A stretch of 19,335 nt of DNA from NCBI GenBank assembly GCA_012514545.1, contig JAAZAC010000002.1, positions 1-19,335 on the forward strand, given 5' to 3'. The DNA is from Actinomycetales bacterium (GTDB lineage Bacteria; Actinomycetota; Actinomycetes; Actinomycetales; Cellulomonadaceae). The notes under the pieces were generated by a model. That model saw only the letters and a list, made by a program, of their open reading frames with translations, was not told the DNA's origin and did not search any database. Below, one piece after another: positions 1 through 7,391 of the stretch (the first letter of the stretch is position 1; each line of letters starts with the position of its first letter). A program made the translations under genes and the position numbers.

Positions 1-127
1 GATGCACGAGGGCCGGATCGTCCTCGACCTCGACGCCGAGGCGAAGTCGAAGATGACGGTCAAGGGCCTGCTCGCCGAGTTCGAGAAGGTCAAGGGCGCC
101 GAGCTCGACGACAGCCTGCTGCAGTAG
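1..127 (+). CDS. ABC transporter ATP-binding protein, C-terminal end only (TrpX-like)
   Basis: Only the last 41 codons and the stop are in the window; the reading frame is open to the left edge. The fragment begins MHEGRIVLDLDAEAKSKMTV and ends in a charged helix (LLAEFEKVKGAELDD). A 'MHxGRIVxD...LTVxDLLxxF' ending is typical of the ATPase subunit of the TrpXYZ-type (putative tryptophan/tyrosine or related) ABC importers, where it follows the H-loop. The Walker and signature motifs lie upstream and cannot be checked. The ATG at position 2 is most likely an internal methionine, not a start. The gene converges on the GGDEF gene, with a 58-bp spacer containing a short GC hairpin. The assignment to an ABC ATPase is fairly sure; the substrate is an inference from the tail alone. 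Confidence 0.55.
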   Translation, partial: MHEGRIVLDLDAEAKSKMTVKGLLAEFEKVKGAELDDSLLQ

Positions 128-147
128 CGCGCCGGGCCGGGGGCCGG

Positions 148-160
148 GGGGCGACGCCCC
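148..160. terminator. Possible GC hairpin between convergent genes
   Basis: GGGGC (148-152) and GCCCC (156-160) form a 5-bp stem with a 3-nt loop in the 58-bp spacer between two converging genes. There is no T-run, which is usual for high-GC actinobacteria. The spacer is almost pure G/C, so chance pairing is easy and the call is weak. Confidence 0.3.
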
Positions 161-185
161 GCGCCGCGACGGGCGTGGGGCGCGG

Positions 186-1673
186 TCAGCTCCGCGCACG
201 GGCGGGCGGCGCCACCTCGAGCGCCCGCAGCCGCAGGCTCTGGCCCTCGGCCGCCACGGCCACGCCGCCCTTGCCCGTGTGCTTGACGCCGTACATCGCG
301 ACGTCGGCGGCCCGCAGCAGGTCGGAGGAGTCCGTCGTCGTCCCGCGGGCCACCGCGACGCCGACGCTGCCGTGCACCCGCAGCTCGTCGTCGCCCACGC
401 GCACCGGCACCGCGACGGTGTCGAGGAGGACGCGCGCGGTCTCGTCGGGGCGCGCGGCCGCCGGGCCGCCGAGCAGCACGGCGAACTCGTCGCCGCTCAT
501 CCGGAAGGCGGCGGCGTCGGGTCCGAGCGGCTCGAGCGCACGGCGCAGGCGGCGGGCGATCTCCACGAGCACCGCATCGCCCGCGGCGTGGCCGAACGTG
601 TCGTTGACGAGCTTGAAGTCGTCGAGGTCCATGAACACGACGGCGAGCGGCTCGCCCGTCGCCGCGTGGCGCCGGACGGCCGCCTCCAGCTTGTCGTGGA
701 GCAGCGCCCGGCCGCCCAGCCCGGTGAGCGCGTCGTGCATGGCGCGGTGGCGCAGCTTCGCCTCCGTCGCCTCCAGGCGCCGCACGAGCCGGCGGTTCTC
801 CATGATCGTCGCGTGCTGGCGCACGAGCAGCAGCACGCCCATGACGACGCCGGTCGTGGCCTCCGCCTGCGGCACGCCCGCGCCCTGGTGCTGCACGACC
901 ATCGTGATGATCGCGGGCGCGAGGATCGCGTACGGCGCGTAGACGAGGCGCGACGACGTGCTCACGACCTCGCGGCGCTTCGACGTGCCGCGGTACACCC
1001 GCGTCGCCCAGGTGACGAGCGCGAACCCCACGGCCCAGAGCGGCGTGCCGCCCAGGGCCCACGCGACGTCGGACGCCGCGATCGCGACGCAGGCCGCCAC
1101 GACCAGCACGGGCATCGCGCGGCGCCGGCGCCGGATCTCGAACAGCGCGACGCCGGCGGCCTGCGCGGCGACCGTGATGGCCGCGAGCGGGAGGGCCACC
1201 GCGAGGATCCCCGGCAGCCGGCCGCCCTGGCTCGCCCAGACGTCCTCGAGGAGGAGCTCCCACGTCACGACGAAGAGCGAGGCCCCGACCAGGGCGCTGT
1301 CGACGAGCAGGCGGAGGCGCCCCCACGGGTCGCGCCGCAGCGACGTCAGCCACCAGACCGTGCCCCACAGCACGACGAGGCCGACCCGCCCGGCCGTCGC
1401 GACGGCGTCGGGCAGGCCGGTCAGCCACGCGAGGGGGGCGAGCAGCCAGACCACGATCGCCGACGACTCGACGCGCCACGCGAGGCGGCTGCGACCGGGG
1501 CGCGCCCGGCGGGCGGCGTGCAGCGTCGCGACGACGGCGACGACCGCGGCGGCGGCGTCCAGGACGAGGCCGGCGGCGCTGGTGCCGAGGGCTGTCCGGG
1601 TCGCGGCCAGGCAGGCGACTGCCAGGGCGATCGCCACCGTGCGGGCGTTCCCTGGTACGTGCGCCTCTGGCAT
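186..1673 (-). CDS. Membrane-bound GGDEF (diguanylate cyclase-like) protein
   Basis: 495 residues from the ATG at 1673. A GTG 18 bases further upstream is also in frame, but a GGGAGGA ribosome site lies between the two and ends 7 bases before this ATG, so the ATG is chosen. Residues about 10-285 hold roughly eight hydrophobic membrane segments, followed by a short charged linker (about 290-312) and a GGDEF domain (about 312-472). Seen in the domain: DALTGLGGR at 314-322, MDLDDFKLVNDTFGH at 348-361, the active-site loop as SGDEF (393-397) and a C-terminal ADVAMYGVKHTGKGG. The family makes cyclic di-GMP from two GTP at the membrane. The first Gly of GGDEF is Ser here, a variant tolerated in some active enzymes. 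The inhibitory RxxD site upstream appears as LGPD, without the Arg, so product inhibition may be lost. There is no EAL domain. It is transcribed alone, divergent from the repeat-containing spacer. Confidence 0.9.
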   Translation of the reverse strand: MPEAHVPGNARTVAIALAVACLAATRTALGTSAAGLVLDAAAAVVAVVATLHAARRARPGRSRLAWRVESSAIVVWLLAPLAWLTGLPDAVATAGRVGLVVLWGTVWWLTSLRRDPWGRLRLLVDSALVGASLFVVTWELLLEDVWASQGGRLPGILAVALPLAAITVAAQAAGVALFEIRRRRRAMPVLVVAACVAIAASDVAWALGGTPLWAVGFALVTWATRVYRGTSKRREVVSTSSRLVYAPYAILAPAIITMVVQHQGAGVPQAEATTGVVMGVLLLVRQHATIMENRRLVRRLEATEAKLRHRAMHDALTGLGGRALLHDKLEAAVRRHAATGEPLAVVFMDLDDFKLVNDTFGHAAGDAVLVEIARRLRRALEPLGPDAAAFRMSGDEFAVLLGGPAAARPDETARVLLDTVAVPVRVGDDELRVHGSVGVAVARGTTTDSSDLLRAADVAMYGVKHTGKGGVAVAAEGQSLRLRALEVAPPARARS

Positions 1674-1700
1674 CGGCGGTCCTCCCAGCACAGGATGAGG

Positions 1701-1721
1701 CTTTGTTACGAGAACATGAAG
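1701..1721. promoter_or_regulatory. AT-richer island upstream of the GGDEF gene, candidate promoter/operator
   Basis: This is the only AT-rich patch in the spacer. It holds TGTT (1704-1707) and AACA (1713-1716) around a 5-nt centre, with flanking CTT and GAAG nearly completing a longer dyad. It sits about 30 bases upstream of the GGDEF start on the minus strand, where a promoter would be expected, and TAACAA on that strand could serve as a -10 element. No convincing -35 was found, so both promoter and operator roles are tentative. Confidence 0.3.
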
Positions 1722-1846
1722 TGGCGGGGGCGAGGATCACCCGATCGCGTGGCGTCCGCCGCCCGGATTCACCCGCCGGACGGCCGGGTGGGCGGGTGGA
1801 GTCGACGGCGGCCGAGCGGGCGTCGCCGGCCGGGGGTCGGGTGGGA

Positions 1847-1930
1847 GTCCGGCGGGAAGTCCGGTGGGGAGTCCGGCGGGAAGTCTGGCGGGAAGCCTGG
1901 CGGGGAGTCCGGCGGGAAGCCTGGCGGGAA
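1847..1930. repeat. Seven-copy 12-bp tandem repeat, consensus GYCYGGCGGGAA
   Basis: Seven consecutive 12-bp units start at 1847, 1859, 1871, 1883, 1895, 1907 and 1919. All match G(T/C)C(C/T)GG(C/T)GGG(A/G)A, and a decayed eighth copy lies at 1835-1846. The array occupies most of the right part of the 289-bp spacer (1674-1962) between the GGDEF gene and the LLM gene; the rest of the spacer shows no gene. It stops 32 bases before the LLM start codon. Because 12 is divisible by 3 it stays open in several frames, giving artificial Gly/Ser/Pro/Ala-rich peptides. The units are too short and lack spacers, so this is not CRISPR. Confidence 0.85.
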
Positions 1931-1962
1931 CAGCCGGCCGTGGCCCGCCGGTTGTCACGACC

Positions 1963-2871
1963 ATGACCGACTACGGGCACGACCTGCTGTTCGGGACGTT
2001 CGTGACGCCGCTCGCCGCGGACCCGGAGCGCACCGTGGCGCTCGCGGTCGCCACGGAGCGGGCCGGCCTCGACATGGCGACGTTCCAGGACCACCCGTAC
2101 CAGCCGCGCTTCCTCGACACGTGGACGCTCATGTCGTGGGTCGCGGCGCGGACCGAGCGGATCCGGGTCGTCGCCAACGTGACGAACCTGCCGCTGCGGC
2201 CGCCGGCGGTCCTCGCGCGGGCCGTCGCGAGCCTCGACCTGCTCAGCGGCGGCCGGGTCGAGCTCGGCCTCGGCGCGGGGGCGTTCTGGGACGCCATAGC
2301 GGCGATGGGCGGCCCGCGGCTCACCCCCGGGGAGGCGGTGGAGGCGCTCGAGGAGGCGATCGCCGTCGTGCGCGGGCTCTGGGACACGGGCGACCGCGAG
2401 CGGCTCGTCGCGGGCGGGCGGCACCACGCCGTCGACGGCGCGAAGCGCGGCCCGGCCCCGGCGCACGACGTGGCGATCTGGGTCGGTGCGGTGCGGCCGC
2501 GGATGCTGCGGCTGATCGGGCGCGTGGCGGACGGCTGGCTGCCGTCGCTGTCGTACCTCGGCGGCGTGCCGGCGCTCGCCCGCGGGAACGCCGTCATCGA
2601 CGAGGCCGCGGTGGCGGCGGGGCGCGACCCGCGCGACGTGCGGCGGCTCCTCAACGTCGGCGGGGAGCTGGCGGCCGAGCGGTCGGCGCAGCTGCTCGTC
2701 GGGCCGCCGGAGCAGTGGGTGGAGCAGCTCGCCGCCCTCGCGCTCGAGGTGGGCGTGTCCGGCTTCGTCGTGCCGGGGGACGACCCGCGGACGATCGAGG
2801 TGATCGGGCGGGAGGTCGCCCCGGCGGTGCGCGAGGTGGTGGCGGCCGAGCGGGCGCGACGCGCCCCGTAG
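1963..2871 (+). CDS. LLM-class (luciferase-like) flavin-dependent oxidoreductase
   Basis: 302 residues from ATG 1963, a start chosen because conserved family sequence begins at once (MTDYGHDLLFGTFVTPLA). The frame remains open upstream through the 12-bp repeats to a GTG at 1864, which would add a low-complexity GSPAGSLAG extension; that looks like an artefact. No good Shine-Dalgarno precedes ATG 1963. The protein is a bacterial-luciferase-like TIM barrel. Visible are the N-terminal strand with 'GLDMATFQDHPYQPRF', the 'RTERIRVVANVTNLPLRPPAVLA' segment, the hallmark 'LDLLSGGRVELGLGAGAFWD', and 'VGAVRPRMLRLIGRVADGWLPS'. In actinobacteria such enzymes use F420H2 or FMNH2 to oxidise or reduce small molecules in the cytoplasm; cofactor and substrate are not evident here. 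It ends 84 bp before the ROK gene and lies upstream of the operator, so it is probably a separate transcription unit. Confidence 0.85.
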   Translation: MTDYGHDLLFGTFVTPLAADPERTVALAVATERAGLDMATFQDHPYQPRFLDTWTLMSWVAARTERIRVVANVTNLPLRPPAVLARAVASLDLLSGGRVELGLGAGAFWDAIAAMGGPRLTPGEAVEALEEAIAVVRGLWDTGDRERLVAGGRHHAVDGAKRGPAPAHDVAIWVGAVRPRMLRLIGRVADGWLPSLSYLGGVPALARGNAVIDEAAVAAGRDPRDVRRLLNVGGELAAERSAQLLVGPPEQWVEQLAALALEVGVSGFVVPGDDPRTIEVIGREVAPAVREVVAAERARRAP

Positions 2872-2914
2872 GTCACGGTTTGGTCGCGGTGGTAGCCGAG
2901 GCAGAAGGTTCAGT

Positions 2915-2938
2915 GCTTTATTTAGTGCCGAACAAAGC
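2915..2938. promoter_or_regulatory. ROK/XylR-type operator, GCTTTATT-N8-AACAAAGC
   Basis: An inverted repeat (GCTTTATT at 2915-2922, AACAAAGC at 2931-2938; 7 of 8 positions pair) spans an 8-nt centre. It is one of very few AT-rich stretches in the window. The half-site TTTRTT...AACAAA resembles the operators bound by ROK-family repressors such as Bacillus XylR. It lies 18 bases upstream of the ROK start codon and 8 bases before its AAGGAGA ribosome site, the position expected for autorepression and control of the operon behind it. I saw no second copy elsewhere in the window. Confidence 0.7.
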
Positions 2939-2955
2939 CTCGTCGAAGGAGACCG

Positions 2956-4176
2956 ATGCGCCCGGCCAGCCGCCCCGCCAGCTCGCGCGGGGATCTCGTG
3001 CCCTCCGCCGTCCTCGGTCTGCTGGGCACGCGCGGCCCGACGTCGCGGGCGGACATCGCCCGCGCGCTCCGGGTGAGCCCCGCGACGATCACGCAGGTCA
3101 CGAAGGACCTCATCGCCCGCGGCCTCGTCGCCGAGCGCGAGCGGGGCAAGTCGCACGGCGGGCGCCCCGGCCGCCTCCTCGCCCTCGTCGACGCGGCGGG
3201 CGGGGCGATCGGCGTGAAGGTCACCGCCGACCACCTCGCGATCGTCGACGCGCGGCTCGACGGCACCGTGACCTCGTCGGCCGTCCGGCCCTTCGACCCC
3301 GACGCCCCCGACGCGCTCGACCGCCTCGCCGACGCGCTCGCCGAGGCCGTGGCCCAGCACGACGGCCACCTGCTGGGGGTCGGCGTCGGGATCCCGGGCT
3401 CCGTCGACGCGCAGGCCTCCGGCGTCGTCACCGCCCCCACGCTCGGCTGGGCCGAGGCGCGGGTCGGCGACGTGCTGCGCGCCGCGCTCGGCCTGCCCGT
3501 CCTCGTCGAGAACGACGTCAACACCCTCGCCGTCGCGGAGGCGCTCTACGGCGCGGGCCGCGAGCACTCCACCTACGTCGTCGTGACGATCGGCCGCGGC
3601 ATCGGCTGCGGGATCGTCGTCGACGGGTCCGTCTTCCGCGGGGCGGCCGGCGGGGCCGGCGAGATCGGCCACATCCCGGTGGACCCCGACGACGGCCCGC
3701 TCTGCGGCTGCGGCGCGCGGGGGTGCCTCGAGGCGTGGGTCGGTGAGGCCGCGCTCGTCCGGCAGGGACGGGAGCTCGGCCTGCTGGCCGAGGCGCAGGG
3801 CGTCCACGAGCTGCGGGCCGCCGCCGACGCCGGCGACACGGCCGCGCGCGACCTGTTCGAGCGCGCGGGCCGGCTCCTCGGCCGCACCCTCGCGGGCGTC
3901 GTGCACACGGTCGACCCGGAGATCGTCGTCCTCCTCGGCGAGGGCATCGACGCCTGGCCGCACTGGCGCCGCGGGTTCGAGGAGTCGTTCCGCGCGCACC
4001 TCATGCCGAGCCGGCGCAGCGTCCCCGTCGTCACCGAGCCCTGGGCCGACGACCGGTGGGCGCTCGGCGCCGCCGCGCTCGTCCTCGCCTCCCCGCTCGA
4101 CGCCGAGGGCGTCAGCGGGGAGCAGGGCGAGCTCGTGCGGGCCCGCCTCCACGTGGCCGACGGGGGCGCCCCGTGA
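2956..4176 (+). CDS. ROK-family (NagC/XylR-type) transcriptional repressor of the sugar operon
   Basis: 406 residues; ATG 2956 has a strong AAGGAGA 3 bases upstream. Residues about 14-65 form a winged helix-turn-helix (SRADIARALRVSPATITQVT, then a GLVAERERGKSHGGRPGR wing). From about 80 the ROK sugar-kinase fold follows. Visible ROK features are ENDVNTLAVAEA (185-196), GRGIGCGIV, GEIGHI (His239) and the zinc-binding CGCGARGC (Cys250, Cys252, Cys257). The N-terminal ATP-phosphate motif DxGGT of true ROK kinases is absent (AIGVKVTADH instead), so it is a sensor and not a kinase. The protein should bind DNA in the cytoplasm and release it when the sugar, or its cleavage product, occupies the ROK pocket. 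It is the first gene of the operon, and its stop overlaps the permease start in a GTGA arrangement. The operator at 2915-2938 suggests autoregulation. Confidence 0.92.
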   Translation: MRPASRPASSRGDLVPSAVLGLLGTRGPTSRADIARALRVSPATITQVTKDLIARGLVAERERGKSHGGRPGRLLALVDAAGGAIGVKVTADHLAIVDARLDGTVTSSAVRPFDPDAPDALDRLADALAEAVAQHDGHLLGVGVGIPGSVDAQASGVVTAPTLGWAEARVGDVLRAALGLPVLVENDVNTLAVAEALYGAGREHSTYVVVTIGRGIGCGIVVDGSVFRGAAGGAGEIGHIPVDPDDGPLCGCGARGCLEAWVGEAALVRQGRELGLLAEAQGVHELRAAADAGDTAARDLFERAGRLLGRTLAGVVHTVDPEIVVLLGEGIDAWPHWRRGFEESFRAHLMPSRRSVPVVTEPWADDRWALGAAALVLASPLDAEGVSGEQGELVRARLHVADGGAP

Positions 4177-5126
4177 GCACGCCCACCGCCGCCCGCACGC
4201 CCGCCGACGCCGCCGCGCGCCCGAACGCCGCCCCGCGCCGTCGGGCCGCCCGCTCCGGCCGCCCGACGCGGGTCGGCTGGGTCCTGTTCTTCCTGCTCCC
4301 GAGCGCCGTGCCGCTGCTCGCCTTCAGCATCGGCCCGATGGTCGGCGCGGCGTGGATCAGCCTCCACGAGTGGAACCTGCTCTCGCCCATGAGGTGGGTG
4401 GGCCTGGACAACTTCGCCGACCTGCTCGCCGACCCCGCGACCCGCAACGCCTTCGGCAACACGGTGGCGTACATCGTCGGCTACCTGCCGCTCGTCTACG
4501 TCGGTGGCCTGGCGCTCGCGCTCGCGCTCAACGCCCGGCTGCGCGGCCGCTCGCTCCTGCGGGGCATCTACTTCCTGCCGGTCGTCACGTCGTGGATCGT
4601 CGTCGCGCTCGTGTGGCGCTGGCTGCTCAACCCGAGCGTCGGCGTCGTGAACTGGGCGCTCGGCCTCGTCGGGATCGACGGACCGGGCTGGTGGACCGAC
4701 CCCGCGTGGGCGATGCCGTCGATCGTGCTCGCCTCGGCGTGGAAGGACCTCGGCTTCGTCATGGTCATCCTGCTGGCCGGGCTCCAGGCGATCCCGACGG
4801 AGCTCATCGAGGCCGCGCGCGTCGACGGCGCCGGCTGGTGGCGGCGGCTGTGGTCGATCGTCCTGCCGCTGCTGTCCCCCTCGACGTTCTTCGTCGTCGT
4901 CATCTCGCTCATCAACGGCTTCCAGGTCTTCGACCAGGTCTACGCGATGACGAGCGGCGGCCCCGACAACGCGACGGAGACGGTCGTGCTGCGGGTGCAC
5001 GCGCTCGCGTTCCGGTACGGCGAGGCGGGCAACGCCGCTGCGCTGTCCTGGCTGCTGTTCGCCGTCATCCTCGCGGTCACCGTGATCCAGGTCCGCGGCC
5101 AGAGGCGGTGGGTCACCTATGCGTGA
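4173..5126 (+). CDS. Carbohydrate ABC transporter permease, MalF/UgpA type
   Basis: 317 residues from GTG 4173, which overlaps the ROK stop by four bases (GTGA), implying translational coupling. The frame extends upstream, but that part is an antisense-like Arg-rich shadow. After a cytoplasmic N-terminal tail (about 1-33) come six membrane segments, at approximately 34-60, 95-120, 130-152, 180-204, 232-250 and 288-306. The conserved ATPase-contact loop is EAARVDGAGWWRRLWSIVLP (213-232). The downstream FQVFDQVYAMTSGGP is characteristic of CUT1-family sugar permeases. The protein forms the import channel with the next gene product and takes substrate from the binding lipoprotein. CUT1 importers usually carry di- to oligosaccharides, which fits the intracellular glycosidases of the operon. 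Confidence 0.93.
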   Translation: MSTPTAARTPADAAARPNAAPRRRAARSGRPTRVGWVLFFLLPSAVPLLAFSIGPMVGAAWISLHEWNLLSPMRWVGLDNFADLLADPATRNAFGNTVAYIVGYLPLVYVGGLALALALNARLRGRSLLRGIYFLPVVTSWIVVALVWRWLLNPSVGVVNWALGLVGIDGPGWWTDPAWAMPSIVLASAWKDLGFVMVILLAGLQAIPTELIEAARVDGAGWWRRLWSIVLPLLSPSTFFVVVISLINGFQVFDQVYAMTSGGPDNATETVVLRVHALAFRYGEAGNAAALSWLLFAVILAVTVIQVRGQRRWVTYA

Positions 5127-5943
5127 GCGGAGCCTGACGGCGCGGTCCGTCGTGCTGCACGTCGTGGTGATCCTCGGCGCGCTCGTGATGCTGTTCCCGT
5201 TCGTCTGGGCGGTCGTCACGTCGATCAGCCCCGGCAGCGGCCTGTCCGCCACGCCCCGACTGGTCCCCGCGGACCCCTCGCTCGCCGCGTACGCCCAGCT
5301 GTTCGGCGAGCTGCCGTTCGCGCGCGTCGTGCTCAACTCGCTCGGCCTCGCGGTCGCGTCGACGCTCGCCCAGGTCGTCACCAGCGCCATGGCCGCCTAC
5401 GCGTTCAGCCGCCTGCCGTTCCGGGGCTCGGGCGTGGTGTTCGCGCTCTACCTGGTCACGATGATGATCCCGTTCCAGGTGCTCATCGTGCCGCTCTTCG
5501 TCGAGATGAAGTGGCTCGGCCTCATCGACACCTACTGGGGCGCGCTGCTGCCGTCCCTGGCCTCCGGCTTCGGCGTGTTCCTGCTGCGCCAGGCGGTCAA
5601 CCAGGTGCCGCGCGAGCTCGACGAGGCGGCGACCATCGACGGCGCCGGCCACCTGCGGATCTTCGCCCGCATCGTCGTGCCGAACATCCGGCCCGCCCTC
5701 GCCACGCTCACCGTCTTCGGCTTCATGGCGAGCTGGAACGCGTTCCTGTGGCCGCTGATCATCCTGCGCTCGCCCGAGCTGCAGACCCTCCCCGTCGCCC
5801 TGCAGACCCTGCAGGGCCAGTACACGACGCAGTGGGACGTCGTGATGGCCGGGTCGGTGATCTCGATCCTGCCGATGCTCGCGCTCTACATCGTCGCGCA
5901 GAAGTACGTGGTCCAGGGCGTCGCGTCCTCGGGCCTGAAGTAG
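5119..5943 (+). CDS. Carbohydrate ABC transporter permease, MalG type
   Basis: 274 residues from ATG 5119, overlapping the end of the first permease by 8 bp. There are six membrane segments, beginning with VVLHVVVILGALVMLFPFVW (11-30), then about 72-96, 105-126, 138-158, 190-212 and 243-262. The EAA loop is DEAATIDGAGHLRIFARIVV (168-187), and the FMASWNAFLWPLIIL segment (202-216) is typical of MalG-like subunits. It pairs with the MalF-type permease to form the translocation pore in the cytoplasmic membrane. Length and motifs are normal for the family. No ATPase gene follows; the next gene is the binding protein, after a 60-bp gap. Confidence 0.93.
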   Translation: MRERSLTARSVVLHVVVILGALVMLFPFVWAVVTSISPGSGLSATPRLVPADPSLAAYAQLFGELPFARVVLNSLGLAVASTLAQVVTSAMAAYAFSRLPFRGSGVVFALYLVTMMIPFQVLIVPLFVEMKWLGLIDTYWGALLPSLASGFGVFLLRQAVNQVPRELDEAATIDGAGHLRIFARIVVPNIRPALATLTVFGFMASWNAFLWPLIILRSPELQTLPVALQTLQGQYTTQWDVVMAGSVISILPMLALYIVAQKYVVQGVASSGLK

Positions 5944-6003
5944 TCGGCCGGCACCCCCGCCGTCCGCGCCCTCTCCAGCACCACCGATCGAAGGAGAACC
6001 CGA

Positions 6004-7275
6004 ATGAACCGCAGGTCACCCCTCATGGTGATCGCTGCCGCCGCGGCAGCGTTCGCCCTCGCCTCGTGCTCCTCCGGCGGCACGGACACCCCCGACGCCG
6101 AGGGTGACGACGCCGGCCCGACCGCCGAGCCCGTCACCATCACCTACACGAACTTCATCTCCAACAACGGCAACGAGGAGAACCTCGACCGGATCGTGGC
6201 CGCCTTCGAGGAGGCCAACCCCGGCATCACCGTCGAGGTCACGACGATGGCGTACGCGGACTACTTCACCGCGCTGCAGACCGACCTCGCCGCCGGCACG
6301 GTGTCCGACGTCTTCGACATCGAGTACGGCCAGTTCTCGGCGTACCAGGCCAACGGCGTCCTCGCCGAGGTGACGCTCGAGAACCCCGGCGCCTTCGCCC
6401 CGTCGCTGCTGGAGACCTACCAGGCGGACGGCGTCCAGTACGCGATCCCGACGTCGTTCAGCAACGTCGTGCTCTTCTACAACAAGGACCTGTTCGACGC
6501 GGCCGGCCTGGAGTACCCGGACGCCGACTGGACGTGGGCCGACGAGAAGGCCGCGGCCGAGGCGCTGACCGACACCGCGGCGGGGGTCTTCGGCGACTAC
6601 CAGCCGATCAGCTTCTACGAGTTCTACAAGGCGCTCGAGCAGAACGGTGAGTCGTTCCTCGGCGAGGACGGCAAGGCCGCGTTCAACACCCCGGGTGGCA
6701 TCGAGGCCATCGAGTGGCTCGCCGGCAAGTCCGGCACCGTCATGCCCACCCCGGAGCAGGGTGCCGGCACCCCGGACTTCGACTCCGGCCTGTTCAAGGA
6801 CGGCAAGCTCGCCATGTTCCACAGCGGCATCTGGATGTTCGGCACCTTCGCCGACATGGAGGCGGACTGGGACATCGCCGTGGAGCCGGGCAACAAGCAG
6901 CAGGCCTCGGCGATGTTCTCCAACGCCGTCGCCGTCTCCGCGACCAGCGACCACATCGAGGAGGCGACCAAGTTCGCCGAGTTCCTCGCCGGGTCCGACC
7001 TCACGGCGCAGATCCGCCTCGAGGCCGGCTGGGAGCTCCCGCCGACGTCGGACGAGCAGGTCCTCGCGGACTACCTGGCGCTCGACAAGCCCGCGAACCG
7101 GCAGGCCGTGTTCGACTCCCTGGAGAACGTCGCGCTCACGCCGGACCTCGGTGAGCGCGCGGCCGAGGTGCAGGACGTCGTCAACTCGATCCTCACCGAG
7201 GTGGCCGCCGGCCGCATGACCGCCGCCGACGCCGCCGCCCAGATGGCCGAGCAGGTCGACGCGATCCTCGGCTGA
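6004..7275 (+). CDS. Sugar ABC transporter substrate-binding lipoprotein
   Basis: 423 residues; ATG 6004 has AAGGAG (5991-5996) 7 bases upstream. A type II signal peptide is clear: MNRRSPLMVI, an Ala-rich core, then the lipobox LASC with Cys22 as the lipidated residue, followed by an acidic/Gly-rich tether (to about 42). The mature part is a CUT1-type extracellular solute-binding protein (MalE/UgpB-like). Features include ITYTNFISNNGNEENLDRIV and AFEEANPGITVEV (the conserved start of the fold), DLAAGTVSDVFDIEYGQF, and YAIPTSFSNVVLFYNKDLFDAAGL (the hinge region). It captures an oligosaccharide outside the cell for the two upstream-encoded permeases. Binding-site aromatics are present, but the ligand cannot be read from sequence. 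Two GC hairpins directly follow the gene and may stabilise its transcript. Confidence 0.94.
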   Translation: MNRRSPLMVIAAAAAAFALASCSSGGTDTPDAEGDDAGPTAEPVTITYTNFISNNGNEENLDRIVAAFEEANPGITVEVTTMAYADYFTALQTDLAAGTVSDVFDIEYGQFSAYQANGVLAEVTLENPGAFAPSLLETYQADGVQYAIPTSFSNVVLFYNKDLFDAAGLEYPDADWTWADEKAAAEALTDTAAGVFGDYQPISFYEFYKALEQNGESFLGEDGKAAFNTPGGIEAIEWLAGKSGTVMPTPEQGAGTPDFDSGLFKDGKLAMFHSGIWMFGTFADMEADWDIAVEPGNKQQASAMFSNAVAVSATSDHIEEATKFAEFLAGSDLTAQIRLEAGWELPPTSDEQVLADYLALDKPANRQAVFDSLENVALTPDLGERAAEVQDVVNSILTEVAAGRMTAADAAAQMAEQVDAILG

Positions 7276-7289
7276 CCTGCCCGTGACCT

Positions 7290-7328
7290 GCGGACCCGGG
7301 GGTCCGCCCGCCTGATCACCGGGCGGGC
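7290..7328 (+). terminator. Tandem overlapping hairpins after the binding-protein gene
   Basis: GCGGACCC (7290-7297) pairs with GGGTCCGC (7300-7307), giving an 8-bp stem. GCCCGCC (7306-7312) pairs with GGCGGGC (7322-7328), a 7-bp stem with a 9-nt loop. The two share two bases, so they may be alternative or stacked structures. They start 15 bases after the lipoprotein stop and are followed by GH15 in the same orientation. In sugar ABC operons such structures often act as partial terminators or 3'-end stabilisers that raise binding-protein yield over downstream genes. Confidence 0.5.
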
Positions 7329-7391
7329 CCCCGCCCCGGTCCCGCGCCACCGGGCGCCCGACCGGCCCCTCCAGCACCATCAGGAGCCTCC

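Noticed and set aside
1674..1691. GTG at 1691 as start of the GGDEF protein
   Set aside because: The ribosome site GGGAGGA lies between this GTG and the ATG at 1673, so initiation at the ATG is more likely.
1847..1930. CRISPR-like array
   Set aside because: Units are 12 bp, directly joined without spacers, and no cas genes are present; this is a simple tandem repeat.
279..3746. A 1155-codon open frame on the plus strand across the GGDEF, LLM and ROK genes
   Set aside because: Its translation is dominated by Arg, Gly, Ala and His with no family motif, and it lies antisense or out of frame to three well-supported genes. Long chance frames are normal at this GC content.
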